This document shows, piece after piece, positions 1-11,829 of a DNA stretch of 64,000 nt. The stretch's first letter is position 1. Each line of letters starts with the position of its first letter. The notes beneath the pieces were generated by a model that searched no databases, had not been told where the DNA came from, and saw only the letters and a program-made list of their open reading frames with translations. This stretch comes from Epiperipatus broadwayi. Its lineage: Eukaryota > Onychophora > Udeonychophora > Euonychophora > Peripatidae. Made by a program: the position numbers and the translations under genes. The DNA is taken from contig JAQFVV010000286.1 in NCBI GenBank assembly GCA_028023455.1, positions 188,001 to 252,000 of the forward strand, written 5' to 3'.

Positions 1-159
1 TTTTTATATAAAGACATTGAGAGTGTACAAAATTATATGTAAAATAGAAAATCATTTAACATTATAATACTAACCAAAAAAATAAAATTTTACTAATATT
101 CTTCCACAACCATGGTTTCATCTATTAACAAATAGATTTTTTCAGGTGAATATCAACAG

Positions 160-540
160 GAATCTTATCATCATTCACTTCAAAAACCAACTTCACTTGA
201 CATCAAAGAATGTTTTCATGAGATTGATGGCCTTAGATGCAAAAAATTTATCATCAGAGTTTCTTTTACTCTTATTTTTATTTTATTTCTTTCACACAAA
301 AAATTATCTCTGTATTGTCAAATAATATTTTATGACATGAATTCAGATCATGAATATATAAAACTGATTTTTGATATTTATTTTTGAAAATGCAGATTTT
401 ATCTTTTACAAAAAAAGTAAAGTAAAAAACTCTGATGGTAATTTTTTTGAATGTGAGGCCATTAATTTTATAAAGGCATCCTTTGATGTTATCAGAAGTT
501 GTTTTTTAAAGTGAATGATGGGAAGGATATATATATATAT
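160..540. repeat. Inverted copies of a dispersed repeat
   Basis: A segment near 165-270 on the minus strand and one near 425-525 on the plus strand are diverged copies of each other, facing apart. A third copy lies near 23165-23300. One frame of the best copy gives a peptide like KSEAIHLMKISFDVKG, so it may derive from a coding transposon. I cannot assign the family. Confidence 0.5.
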
Positions 541-544
541 ATAT

Positions 545-705
545 GTTAAAACGAAGGATGATACCCGCAAAATATGTATTTTATATATATATATATTGTT
601 GAATTTTACTTGAAATGCACTATTTGTTAATAGGTGAGACTATGGATTGCAGAAGAATTTTAGTAAAATTTTATTTTTTGGCTGGTATTGCAATGTTATA
701 TGACT
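545..705 (+). repeat. PLE terminal-type fragment and adjoining dispersed repeat
   Basis: Positions about 545-595 match the end of the PLE remnant near 40805-40850 (reverse strand), including the stretch GCAAAATATGTATTTTATAT that runs into (TA)n. Positions about 598-705 are repeated near 26225-26340. Both blocks sit beside short TA runs, as PLE ends do elsewhere in this window. Confidence 0.45.
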
Positions 706-904
706 TAAATTTTGTATATAATTACTAGTATATTGATAGGCAGTATTTGATTATTTAAAATTATATATGCATAGTATTTTTATACTTAATTAGCTAATAT
801 ATATCAATATTTCTATATGATGTCATAAAAAATTGATTTTTCTAGCTTACATTTATTGTATATTTAACTGCTATATCCATTTCATATTTTTCTAATGTTG
901 TTGT

Positions 905-1320
905 GAAAAGAATTTAAGAAAATTAAAAATTCATCAAGAGCATGCTTACCGTGAAGCTAAATAACAATGACATCATCAACATACTTCAGCCTTACAGATA
1001 GTTTTTTTAAAGCTAATATTAAAATGTCCTTTTCCAAGATCCCCATAAAAGTAGAAGTCAATACTGAAGAAATTGGTGAACCCATAGCTAAACCTGATGT
1101 TTTTATACATCTAACCATCAAAAGCAAAAACATGTATTTAATAAGCAATTTTCAATCAAACTCACAACAAAATCAGGCATTTAAATATTTTTTTAGAACT
1201 TCAATAGCTTCCTTTACAGGTACACTAGTAAAAAGTGAAACAATATCAAAACTTACCAAAATATCATTTTTAGTTCATTTACTATTTTGGATCATTTTAA
1301 GACAATGATTTGCATCCTTA
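905..1320 (-). pseudogene. Penelope-like element reverse transcriptase fragment
   Basis: Reading the minus strand gives the core of a PLE reverse transcriptase. In order it shows VSFDIVSLFTSVPVKEAIEV (RT motif A), GLAMGSPISSVLTSTFMG (motif B region) and KYVDDVIVI with the catalytic YVDD box (motif C). In-frame stops lie between motifs A and B and just after the YVDD segment. Homology continues a little beyond it (HGKHALDEF). In an active element this enzyme copies RNA into DNA at a nicked target. Only the palm region is left, with no N-terminus or endonuclease, so this is a dead copy. The plus-strand frame over the same bases is a shadow. Confidence 0.85.
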
Positions 1321-1644
1321 ACATAAGATGACATTTATGTTATATGTGAATGTAGAAAAGAAGATAGAAAATAAACTAGTGTCCCATGTTGATGAACCAA
1401 TTGTACTTGCAATTGGTCTCAATGGAATATCTGATTTGTGGATTCTTGGCAAACCATATAACTTTGAATAAAAAGAAAAAGCTATTGGAGGATAAAATAT
1501 TTTTTAAAACTTCTTAACCAATAGACTTTGAGAATGAGGAAAAAATGGAAAAGGCAAAATATCACAATTTTAAGTCTCATCACACACATCATTATGATTT
1601 CATGAAAGAAGCTCTGAGGTAAGTACTTGTTATTATAATGAAAC

Positions 1645-1648
<4 letters not shown>

Positions 1649-1738
<90 letters not shown>
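1649..1738. repeat. (AT)n microsatellite
   Basis: About 45 uninterrupted AT units. Confidence 0.98.
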
Positions 1739-1739
1739 C

Positions 1740-4005
1740 CAATAGAAAAGTGATTCATTTTTTGTTACAGTATTGTTGTGTATTGGGATAGAAGTATATA
1801 TTATTTATTATAGCAGCAATTCTATTTAACATTATATGTGTGTTTGTGCGCACTCGATTAAATAGAAACTAATTTCAGAAAGCTATCAAATACAAACATA
1901 TATACTCATTTTCATCATTATTAAACCTTAAAGTAAAATGGTCAACATTTTATTCTTGCAGTCCTTCAATTTTTTAATGTTTGGGTTTATGATAAATGTT
2001 GAAACAAAAATGAATTTCAACTTTAAGTCAAATTTAATGTAATAGTGTTAAATTTAACTTATTTTTAATAAACATTAGTAATAATAATAATTACTATTAA
2101 CTTTTATAACCAGTAAGAGAAAATTTATCTTTATTTCAGAACTTTTCAAAAAACTACATTCTAATAAAACCAGAGCTAAAAGAGTAAACTAATGATAGTA
2201 TTATGTCTAAGTTTAATGTTATTTTTAAAAAAATTAGTATGTTTCTATTTAAAAACATATATGTTTGGTGATATGTTTATTAAAACAATTATAAGTATTT
2301 GATTTTTATTTACTATGAAAGAGGTTTTTATGTAAGATTACATTTGTATTCAGTATTTTTTAGAAAACCAAGTCTTAATCAGAAACTACAAAATTAAGCA
2401 GTTGACAACATTAATTTTAGGTTTAATAACAATTATAATAAGACATAGTTTGTATAAACGAAAAAATGCAAAGCTAACATGAAAATGGTCCAAGGGTAAC
2501 TTCCATCCAGCTCCACATTCTGATCATAAAAACTTTTTTTTATACACCGCTAGACTCAATTAGATGCAAAAGATTCTTACTAGACTTTAATTAACATTAT
2601 TGATTGCAATAAATGGCAAATGCTAGAGTAATGAAAAATTACGATTTATTTATGTATATACGTAATGACAATACAAATAACACAACTGACAGATATCTTC
2701 AGAAAACTTCAGTCTATTGGTCTTTTACCTGGGATTGATTTTATAATGACAATTAATGATCTATTATTTAATTTAAGTGCCCATTACTTTAATGACATAT
2801 TAATGATTAGATATTCATAGCTTTATCATGCACAGACAATATACAGACAAAATTTCAGTAAAAATAATATATATAGATATAGAAAATTAAATATCTAAAG
2901 TTAATGAAATAAAGTCACAGTAATATACAAAGTTCATAAAATTTCCCTTTTTATCTTTAATAGTTCAAGTTCAGAATTCAAGTACATGCAGACTTTTTGT
3001 GACATAATAGGTATAACATGATATGTTTTCTTGAATTCTGCAAAGCTTTCCAGATAATTCTTTCTGGTTGACATGGTCTTCATTAACATGTTTTATTTTC
3101 TTCAATGGGAAGCATCTGACACTGTATCTATCACTTACTAATGGCTAGTCATTTTTACCAAAGCTATAAAAACTTACAGTTCACATATAATCTGGACACA
3201 ACTGCCAATGCAATTGTTTCAAATACATGACAGCAACTTCTCTATTTCATGGTGGAATTTAAGATTGCATTCTGTCAACTTGGCCAGAGTAGAGTAGATG
3301 GTGGGTTTCTCTAATCTGTAATAATATTTTAACACTGTTTCTGGTGGTCAAGAAAGAATGAATGAATTAAAAATCAAAGCATAAGCATAATAATTCATCT
3401 TTTGAGAGACCACTATTTTCTAGTTTACTGATCTGCCTTATTAGTTTTCATCATGGTTGGATTTTAAGACCCATCCATTTGCTGCAGATTAATCCTAGCT
3501 TTGCTACAGTTAATAAAGTACTGACTAAAAATAGACTTTACAAAAATTAGATTTGAAAAAGATTATAACAAAATAAAAAACAATTTTGATTAAACAACAT
3601 ACAATATTTATCTCCTAATTAGCCGATGGTAAATCTAAAATGTAACTACTTTTATCAATGTAATGTCACTTATACCCATCTAATTATAAAATGTTTTTAC
3701 AATTGCTAATTAATGAAATATTTGGTTTTAAATTATTTTAATTAATTTAGATTTAATGAAGCCTAAAATATTTTGTCCATGCACATACTTATAAGCATAT
3801 TCTATGTCTAGTAAAATGTTAAAAAAAATTTAATTTAAAAATTGATTACAATTTTTTTAAATTATATACATAAAGGATATATATAATACTTCAATTTATA
3901 TATATTGGGAACAGTATAGAAATAATGGGAATAATGGAGAAGATGGAAATTTCCAAAACAAGCATCCTAAACATCAATGAGCATAATTAAATATCAGTAC
4001 TTGAT
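1740..4005. other. No recognisable gene or element
   Basis: AT-rich DNA with short poly-A and poly-T runs. The part near 3000-3540 is slightly richer in GC and looks like old transposon debris, but no frame holds a recognisable protein. Confidence 0.5.
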
Positions 4006-4110
4006 ATATATGACAATAGATGGCATTCTACCAAAAACACCATCAAGCGTATATTTTTGTTTACATAAACGTCAGAACAAGCAGTCACTATCTCTAACTT
4101 TAGTTCCATG

Positions 4111-4152
4111 TTCAGATCATGATTTCAAGCTATTTGCTATCATCAGTGAAAG
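4111..4152 (-). ncRNA. Type I hammerhead ribozyme, family 1
   Basis: Core CTGATGA, stem II arms AGC/GCT, GAA and palindromic stem III ATCATGAT followed by the cleavage-site C are intact. Stem I keeps only four pairs (TTCA/TGAA), so folding may be weaker. Confidence 0.75.
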
Positions 4153-4512
4153 ACAGGAATAAGAAACTAGATCTGAACACAAACTCTGAGCATTTATGAA
4201 ACAGTTTCTATTCAGCTTGCAAGTGTGAATCTTTTAGACACGTAATGTCTTCAAACTCAGCATAGCAAGCCAGATAGCTACACGGGTCTGATATCAGTTC
4301 AGCATCACCACATAGTAGAAGCCTCTGCAATATATATCATTGCAAGAAAGACATCAAAGGTACATTTATGAAAAAAAAAAAACACAAGTTAAAAACTTGC
4401 TAACGCTTGTATTTATGACAACAGATGGTGTTCTACCAAAAACACCGTCAAGTGCATGTTTTGTTTACATAAACATCAGAGCAAGCATTCACTATCTCTA
4501 ACTTTAGTTCCA

Positions 4513-4556
4513 GTTTCAGATCATGATTTCAAGCTATTTGCTATCGTCAGTGAAAG
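4513..4556 (-). ncRNA. Type I hammerhead ribozyme, family 1
   Basis: Intact core CTGACGA, GAA, stem III ATCATGAT and cleavage C. Stem I has five of six pairs (TTTCA/TGAAA). Confidence 0.8.
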
Positions 4557-4918
4557 ACAGGAATAAGAAACTATATCTAAACACAAACTCTGAGCATTTA
4601 GAAAACAGTTTCTATTCAGCTTGCAAGTGTGAATCTTTTAGACATGTAATGTCTTCAAACTCAGCATAGCAAACCAGATAACTACATGGGTCTGATATCA
4701 GTTTAGCATCATCACATAGTAGAAGCCTCTTCATTGTATATCATTGCAAGAAAGACCTCAAAGGTACATTTATGAAAAAAAAAAAAAACACAAGTTAAAA
4801 ACTTGCTAACGCTTGTATTTATGACAATAAATGGCATTCTACCAAAAACACCGTCAAGTATATGTTTTGTTTACATAAACATCAGAGCAAGCATTCACTA
4901 TCTCTAACTTTAGTTCCA

Positions 4919-4962
4919 CTTTCAGATCATGACTTCAAGCTATTTGCTATTATCAGTGAAAG
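4919..4962 (-). ncRNA. Hammerhead ribozyme, mutated core
   Basis: Same architecture, but the core reads CTGATAA (the essential G8 is A) and the first base of stem III is G in place of A. Stem I (CTTTCA/TGAAAG) is complete. Predicted inactive. Confidence 0.7.
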
Positions 4963-5067
4963 ACAGGAATAAAAAACTAGATCTAAAAGATTCACACTTG
5001 CAAGCTGAATAGAAACTGTTTCATAAATGCTCAGAGTTTGTGTTTAGATCTAGTTTATTATTCCTGT

Positions 5068-5111
5068 CTTTCACTGATGATAGAAAATAGCTTGAAATCA
5101 TGATCTGAAAG
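5068..5111 (+). ncRNA. Hammerhead ribozyme, weakened stem II
   Basis: Core CTGATGA, GAA, ATCATGAT, cleavage C and six-pair stem I are present, but a C-to-A change breaks one of the three stem II pairs. Confidence 0.7.
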
Positions 5112-5645
5112 TGGACCTAAAGTTAGAGATAGTGAATGCTTGCTCTGACGTTTATGTAAACAAAACCTATGCTTGATGGTGTTTTTGGTAGAATGCCATC
5201 TATTGTCATAAATATAAGCATTAGCAAGTTTTTAACTTGTGTTTTTTTGTTTTTCATATATATATAAAATAAACAATATAACATATAAGTTATAAATATA
5301 GCATAATGTAATATCACTAGCATTGACCATTAAAATACAACAGTCAACTCTTTGTAATTGGATTTTAAAATGACATTATAACACTAATTATTTTCTAGAA
5401 AGTGGCAAAGTTATGGCATATCATAAAGAAAATCACCAATAGTTTTTGTGCATGCATATAATTTAAGAGATAAAATTATCTATAAGTATAAACAAAACAT
5501 TATGGATTTTGATGGCATACTAAGCACTATCAATGTTCTGCACATATAATCCCACAGTGTACTAATCATCTGTAAAATAATTTTAAATCAGTAATGCAAA
5601 GTGAAATCAGTGGTCTTTAAAATGATCATAACCTTAGCACCATAT

Positions 5646-5764
<119 letters not shown>

Positions 5765-7190
5765 CAATGCTGAGCTCAACAGTAACTTATGATTGCATAA
5801 GTATAGAAATTGTAAATGTAAAAAAACAGGGTCTAAAATGTAATCTCTGTACATTAATTTTAATGGCATAACTTACAAGTTCATTAAAGCATAACTCTAT
5901 GATGAAGTCAGTCATATACACTGCTAATTCACAGAACAGATAGCTGAAAGAATAATGACATCAGCAAAAAATAACTTTAGAAAATACTTTTTAACAATTA
6001 AATAAGAGATAAAAAAATTTGAAAAAATGATTACCAATTCCAAGTTAACACATAATTTCATGTAATACATGAGTTCATATAGCAAATGTAAATATTGTTC
6101 TTTTTAATTTTTATTAATTAACTAACATTTAATCTAATGAGTTATTACTTTCTATAACCTTAATAATAATCAAATCTAAAAAATATTTTACAGTAAAAAA
6201 AACATTAACATTGATTTTCCCTTTTGGAAATTCCCCCACTATTTAGAAACATGTGCAAAAAAAAAATTCACTCAAACAACAAAACAAAAATTCATTATCC
6301 CTAATTAATACTTTCCTTATAAAATAATATTTATAACTATAAGCATGTACACATGTCAATAATTTTTTTATGTTTTACCATAAATTCTTTTTCTCTTAGG
6401 TTTTCATTTGTAATAAAAAATTTAAGTTTAATAATGACTTTTTTTTAGATTAACTTTTTTTTGAAGCACAATGTTTCTAGTTTAATAAATATTCTATTAC
6501 ATATTAAGACTTGGTTTCCAGTTTAATAATCCTTTTTATTAAATGTTCTACTATTATTTTTTTTGTATCTCCAAGTTTTAAATTAACAAATATTTTTATT
6601 TCAAGTAAATACAGACATTATTTTAACAATTATTTTCTCTCATGTTATCTTTTCATTCTTCAAACCCCAAATTTTTAGTATGATAATCTCCATGTCATGT
6701 TAATGTATGTCATGTTAATATATATGAAAACAGTCATGATTTGGATGGATTATTACAGAAGGCTTGTTGAAAATTGTTCTTGTGAGTATTGTCCTTTTAA
6801 ATTGACTATATTCACACATCTTTGTTTTTACTAATGAATTTGTTATTGTCTGTGACAAATCTTTTTTTTTCAATTTAGTTTTAAAATATGTATATGTGTA
6901 AATTTAGTTCATCAAAAACAAAGCATTGATGGTACCAGTCTCTCAGAACAAAGAATACTTTTGGTTTAAATAAAAAAAAATTCCAAAATCAAAAAATGTG
7001 AGTTGAAGTTTATTTATGGTAAAAAATTTTAATAAATAATTTCAAAATAAGAAATAAAAAGAAGAAACATACCTTGGGGTTTAAGTTCCTTATACAAAAG
7101 GAACTACATTTGGTATCAAATGTATACTAAAATGTTACAATTTAAAACTAGGATATACTTTTTATCAAAAAATTATTAAGATCATGGCCA
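5765..7190. other. No recognisable gene or element
   Basis: AT-rich DNA with homopolymer runs. No coherent frame, RNA gene or repeat family recognised. Confidence 0.5.
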
Positions 7191-7194
7191 AGCC

Positions 7195-7740
7195 TTAAAA
7201 CTAAATCTCTCTTGAGGCTCATGGAATTTTTGAAATTTTATGTGGCCTTTTTACAGCTTCTTAGGTAGGTATGAGAAATTATCACATCAGTACTAGAAAA
7301 GTTAAACTTTTGAATACAGTTGAACAACACTTCTCATCAGCAGTACTCTCATTCTATGCTATGGATTTAGATCACAATATTGTTTTCTCTAATACCAGGA
7401 TTTATCCAAATGTGACAGTCTCTGTCAATGTAAGATGAGAAAAGCCATTGAGATACCAAAAAAAATTGTATTAGTAAATATGATGACACATACAAACTTC
7501 CTCATATTTGAAGAATTTTTTTTAAAAAAACTATATTACTCTGAATATTTGCTGACTTTTTTTTTTTTTTTCAATTTCATATCCCTAGTTTTTTTATTGA
7601 TGGAACTTTAACATTATTATTAACCAGTATTTGTAATGCCTCTACAACCATTTTTATAATATTCTATTCATTAACGAGTTGATGGCTTCTGTAATCCAGC
7701 TGAAATATCATTATATTCATAATCAAAATCTTTCAATGAT
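7195..7740 (+). pseudogene. PLE GIY-YIG endonuclease remnant with 3' end
   Basis: Joined frames give GIFEILCGLFTAS then VGMRNYHISTRKVK and VEQHFSSAVLSFYAMDLDHN. These align with the better preserved copies at 40850-41520 (minus) and 42840-43370 (plus). The PLE GIY-YIG domain nicks the target DNA. Frameshifts and stops make this copy dead. Downstream, near 7670-7730, lies a decayed version of the hammerhead-like PLE terminus also seen near 40870 and 43330. Confidence 0.7.
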
Positions 7741-7967
7741 GAACCTGCAAAGTATATCATTTATATCTGTAATACATGAAAATCTTCATTTGAATATATA
7801 ATTAATTGTGTATATAAAATATTCTCTCATGTCTATTTATCAATTATTATTTAGCATTAAGAAAATAAATATTATTACAATATCTTTAAAATAAAATAAT
7901 TTATAAGGGATATATCTAATACTTATGCTTATAATGAAGCTTCTACAATAAACTTGTTTTCAAGGTA

Positions 7968-7970
<3 letters not shown>

Positions 7971-8032
<62 letters not shown>
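7971..8032. repeat. (AT)n microsatellite
   Basis: About 31 AT units. Confidence 0.97.
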
Positions 8033-8035
<3 letters not shown>

Positions 8036-8819
8036 GCCCTTATCTATAGGTCATAATAAGGTAGAATGGTCAATTGCTAAAAAATTTTTAAATTTTAAAA
8101 TACGTTTGTGTAATATATTGATAATTGTATGATCGATTAGATTTTATAGTACAATTTAAGGCTGAAAAATACCTGGTATATAAAAGTGTAATGGATTATT
8201 TTTAAAAAAAACAGTTAAATAAAGCTTAATTATATCCTTGCTTATGGTTGTAAAAGCTGGCCATATAAAATAATACAGCTATAAATAGTTAAAAGTATAT
8301 TAACAATTCAATTGTAATGTTTTATAACTAATAAATTAAATAAACGCTATATGTAATATTATAATTATAATTAATATTCAAATTTAATCTAATATATTTT
8401 AAGATAAACTTTGGGATGGTGAGAATTATATTTAGTTCTACATTTTTAAATTATTTTCCAAATTTTTATAAAATATATCAGTTTTGGTAATTTAGACCGA
8501 GACGTAAATTAAAAAAAAAAAAATCATCTGATAAAGTTAGTAATCATGTGACTGTATATTATATACCTTCACACACACGCTTGTTAGAATATAATAATAA
8601 AGTTTGTGAATTATAAAACTAAATGTAATTGCTATCTATCGTTAAAGTAAAAGTTGAAATATTAAATGTTATTTTAATAATTGTTTTAAAATTTAAATGA
8701 TTTTGATAAAACTATAATTGAGTTTAAAAATACTATTCTAAGTAATATTTTAAAACATAATGTCATAAATTCTTTATTTTAAAAAGTTTAATCTATTATA
8801 AAACTAAAAATGTGTAAAT

Positions 8820-8915
8820 TTGTTCGCGCTAAAAAAAGTCATTAACCAATCAACGGAGGTATTTAGCAGACGAAAAATAGGAATTAGACGGAGCGAGAGA
8901 AGGAATGTGTAAGTA
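8820..8915 (+). promoter_or_regulatory. Possible promoter or first exon with CCAAT box
   Basis: A short segment richer in GC than its surroundings. It has CCAAT at 8846-8850, several CpGs (TTCGCGCT, ACGGAG, GACGGAGCGAG) and a splice-donor-like GTGTAAGTAAA near 8909. CCAAT boxes are common in animal promoters. This is weak evidence from base composition and motifs only. Confidence 0.2.
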
Positions 8916-9110
8916 AAGGAAGGAGGAACATATTTTTTTAGCTGTATAAGATCGTAAGCTAGAAAAGTGTTATAATTTAAAAATTTTTGTATTTATTTTA
9001 AAAGTTTTGTTTTAAAATATAATATTTTGAACTGCCTTTAAATGGAAGGCTAATTTAAATGATTTCTTACCAGGATTTTTATTCAAGTTTAGCCGAAACC
9101 TTGCAGTAAA

Positions 9111-9290
9111 ATGGAAATACTACAGAAAAAAATACCTAAAAGTATTGATAAAGTAAAAATAATTGTAAAGTGCCTTGAATACAGTTTATTTGTGATCAAC
9201 CAGAAAATCATTAGAACTCAGATAAATATAATTTGGACATTATACAGAAAACTTAAAAGAAAAGTTATTTGCCGTCAGGAAAAATTATGA
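9111..9290 (+). CDS. Small open frame, 59 residues, unknown
   Basis: A 59-codon frame starting in context TAAAATGG, just after an acceptor-like CCTTGCAG at about 9100-9106. It follows the possible donor at 8909, so a 5' intron is conceivable. The peptide begins MEILQKKIPKSIDKVK and is basic throughout, with a patch RKLKRKVICRQEKL at its end. I recognise no family. Frames of this length arise by chance in AT-rich DNA and the window contains many, so the only support is position and start context. Confidence 0.15.
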   Translation: MEILQKKIPKSIDKVKIIVKCLEYSLFVINQKIIRTQINIIWTLYRKLKRKVICRQEKL

Positions 9291-11795
9291 CGCACAATTT
9301 TAAAAGGCTACTCCGAAGTTTTTTTTTTTATTCTTCTCTATGGAAAAATTAAGATGCGTATATCATAAGGAAAAATTATGTAAAAGTTATAATGGAGAAA
9401 GAATGTTTGTCTTTTTAAAGGAAACATTACAAAGTATATAGTACCAGAATTTTAAAAGAAGGAAAAAAGTTACAGAATAATAATATGAAAGAGCTATTGT
9501 GTTTTTATGAAAAAGGAACAGAAAAACTTTCTCTAAGAAGAATTAAAAATATTATAAAGTGTTCATTAGATAAATGATTAATAAAGATAAAGATTTGGAA
9601 ACTATAAATCTAATTTACTTAAAGAAATGATTCCATGGAAACAGAAAAGTTTTATTGAATATTTAAATTAAAGTACTGAGAAGATGCATCGTAAAAGTCG
9701 TGCGGGAGAAAATATTAGCAAGAAATATTAGAAGAGAATATTTTAGAAGTTTTCTTTACGGGATTAACTAATATCATAATTAATAATTGTATTAAATATT
9801 ATAAAAACCAAGGATTATCATTCATGAATATTTATTGAACGAAGTAATATTTGTTTTACCTTAAAATTGAACAAGCAGGGAGAGGAACATTAAGTGAATA
9901 GAAAAGAAATGATAAACAATTTTTTTTGGCTTTAGTATAAATGGTTTTTCAGGAAAATTTGATGAAGGAGTACAGTAAATATAGTTTGAATATTTTTTAC
10001 TAATTTATTTTAAAATATAAAATGTTATGTGAGATTAGGGAAAACATAAAACATAAATTTAGTAATATTAAAATTTAAATATAATAGCTTGATAAAATTA
10101 TAGAAATAGTGTTTAAAATAAAGTGTATGGATGTGAATCTTATATCTACAAGGATGAAATGGATGGTGAAGCCTACGGAACGCGATCAAGGAGATAAAGG
10201 TCGTTTGGTAATTTTAATAGTTGTTTATAATGCATAATGTATTTTTTTTAGATAATCTATTGACCTAAGAATGAATTGTGAAAGTCTTAATTATATGTAC
10301 ACATTTTATGCAACATTTTAACATATAATGAGATAGGAGTAATTCGGAATATGCATGCAACAATTTATTTAAAGTATATTAATAATATAATTTAACAGAA
10401 CAATTGTGTGATTCTTTTGAACTTTCATGTGATAAAGTATTCAGATATTTAAATAGTTTGTATATGATTAAAATATACGGAGGAAAGTAGTAAAAAGATT
10501 TTCTTATAGAACAGTGGAATAGTTTTAAAATATCAATGAATTTTATTATTGTTAGTAATGCAGATATGTATTTGTCGATGTACAGTATAGAAAAAATCTT
10601 GAGAAATAAGATCGGATAGTGACTTGGAAGTACTAGTGGAGAGGAAACCAAGATGATGTGTTTTTTTTTAAGAAATAGGAAAATATAAGGGATTTGGATC
10701 ATATTTAGTTTTGTGTGATTTAGTATAGTTAACAAAGTCCTATGACTGAACACATATGGTTTGGACAGTGTTTTGCATATCTTTAAACTTTTGATGTTAG
10801 AATAAAGCTGAAGAAATAGCTTTAGCATCGTTCCTATGATAGAGGTTGGTAGACAGGTAAAGGTCACTCCTCTATAGTGTCTTTTAATTCACTGTGCCAT
10901 GATTGTCAAGGTATATGATGAGTAATATTCTAGTTGTATTTTGATCCTATGCATCTATCTTCGCTATCCTTATTTCGTGAATCTGCATCGGTCAGAAAGA
11001 TATTTTCAAAGAAATAATGAATAAAATAGATCTGAAGATATGTTATCGTTTATGTAAGAATAGTTTATTTGCTTGAATGTATAGAATTGTGTAACTTTAA
11101 AATTGAAAGTCCAAAATATCATAAAGAGAGAAAGAATCATATAATACATTGTAAAATTAATTCAGAAATGAATATAAGATTTTGAAAAGAAATCTAAACC
11201 AAGTATTTTAAAAGTGATAATAAAATTTGAATTTTTTTTTTAATATTAATGTTGGAAGGAATGAGTATTGCATATTTATCAAGAGAAAACTCAATAAGGT
11301 ATAATAAACATATACTTGTGCATGGTATATTAATGGTTATAATTATATCATCTGAAGTAAGGCTTGAATGAGAATATTAGGATTAATAAACATCGGATAA
11401 TGAATAATAAAAAACCTAATACCAAATGTAGAATAGTGTTTTGACTTTGTAAGATTCCATACAACCAATATGAAACTAAATTTTATTATTTTGTAGAATT
11501 TTATTACGAATGTAAATTTTGTAAAAAAAAAAAAAAAATGTAATTTTAATAATATTAGGGATGAAAAGTGTTTGTGATAATCATATAAGAAATGCATTTT
11601 GTAATAAGCTAACCATAATAATAAATCAAGTAATAATGCTGTATCTTCTTAAGTGTTAAAAAAATAAGATTTAACTAGGAAAAGTAAATAATATTTTGAT
11701 TTCATTTTATAAACTAATAAACTAAGTTGAGATATGAAAGTAAGGGATATCCAATGTATATAGTGTAAAAATATTGTTAATTTATTTATGTTGTT

Positions 11796-11801
11796 AATAA
11801 A
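11796..11801 (+). terminator. Possible polyadenylation signal AATAAA
   Basis: AATAAA followed by TTTGTTTTAAATTTGTTTT, a T/G-rich stretch as seen downstream of poly(A) sites. It could end a transcript starting near 8.9 kb, but AATAAA is common by chance here. Confidence 0.15.
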
Positions 11802-11829
11802 CTTTGTTTTAAATTTGTTTTAAACTTTT

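Larger units (their letters stand above)
4010..5258. repeat. Hammerhead retrozyme array A (family 1, older copy)
   Basis: Two and a half units lie with the ribozyme on the minus strand, then a partial unit is inverted at about 4985 with the ribozyme on the plus strand. Unit starts at 4368 and 4772 give a 404-bp period. Units differ at many sites from each other and from the 31.9-38.4 kb array, so this insertion is older. It begins next to a TATATAT run at the unit point CCATC(n)GACAT and ends at TTTTTCAT beside another TA run. Those are the same two unit points that bound the large array. Confidence 0.85.

Noticed and set aside
967-1308. 113-codon plus-strand frame
   Set aside because: Shadow of the minus-strand PLE reverse transcriptase fragment.
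4010-5258. DNA transposon with terminal inverted repeats
   Set aside because: The inverted parts are tandem ribozyme units that change strand. No transposase or fixed TIR was found.
10379-10867. 162-codon minus-strand open frame
   Set aside because: The opposite strand is purine-rich and so has few stop complements. The peptide is Ile/Leu/Phe/Tyr-rich with no motif or start support.
11343-11597. 84-codon minus-strand open frame
   Set aside because: Same composition effect. It includes poly-Phe from an A run.
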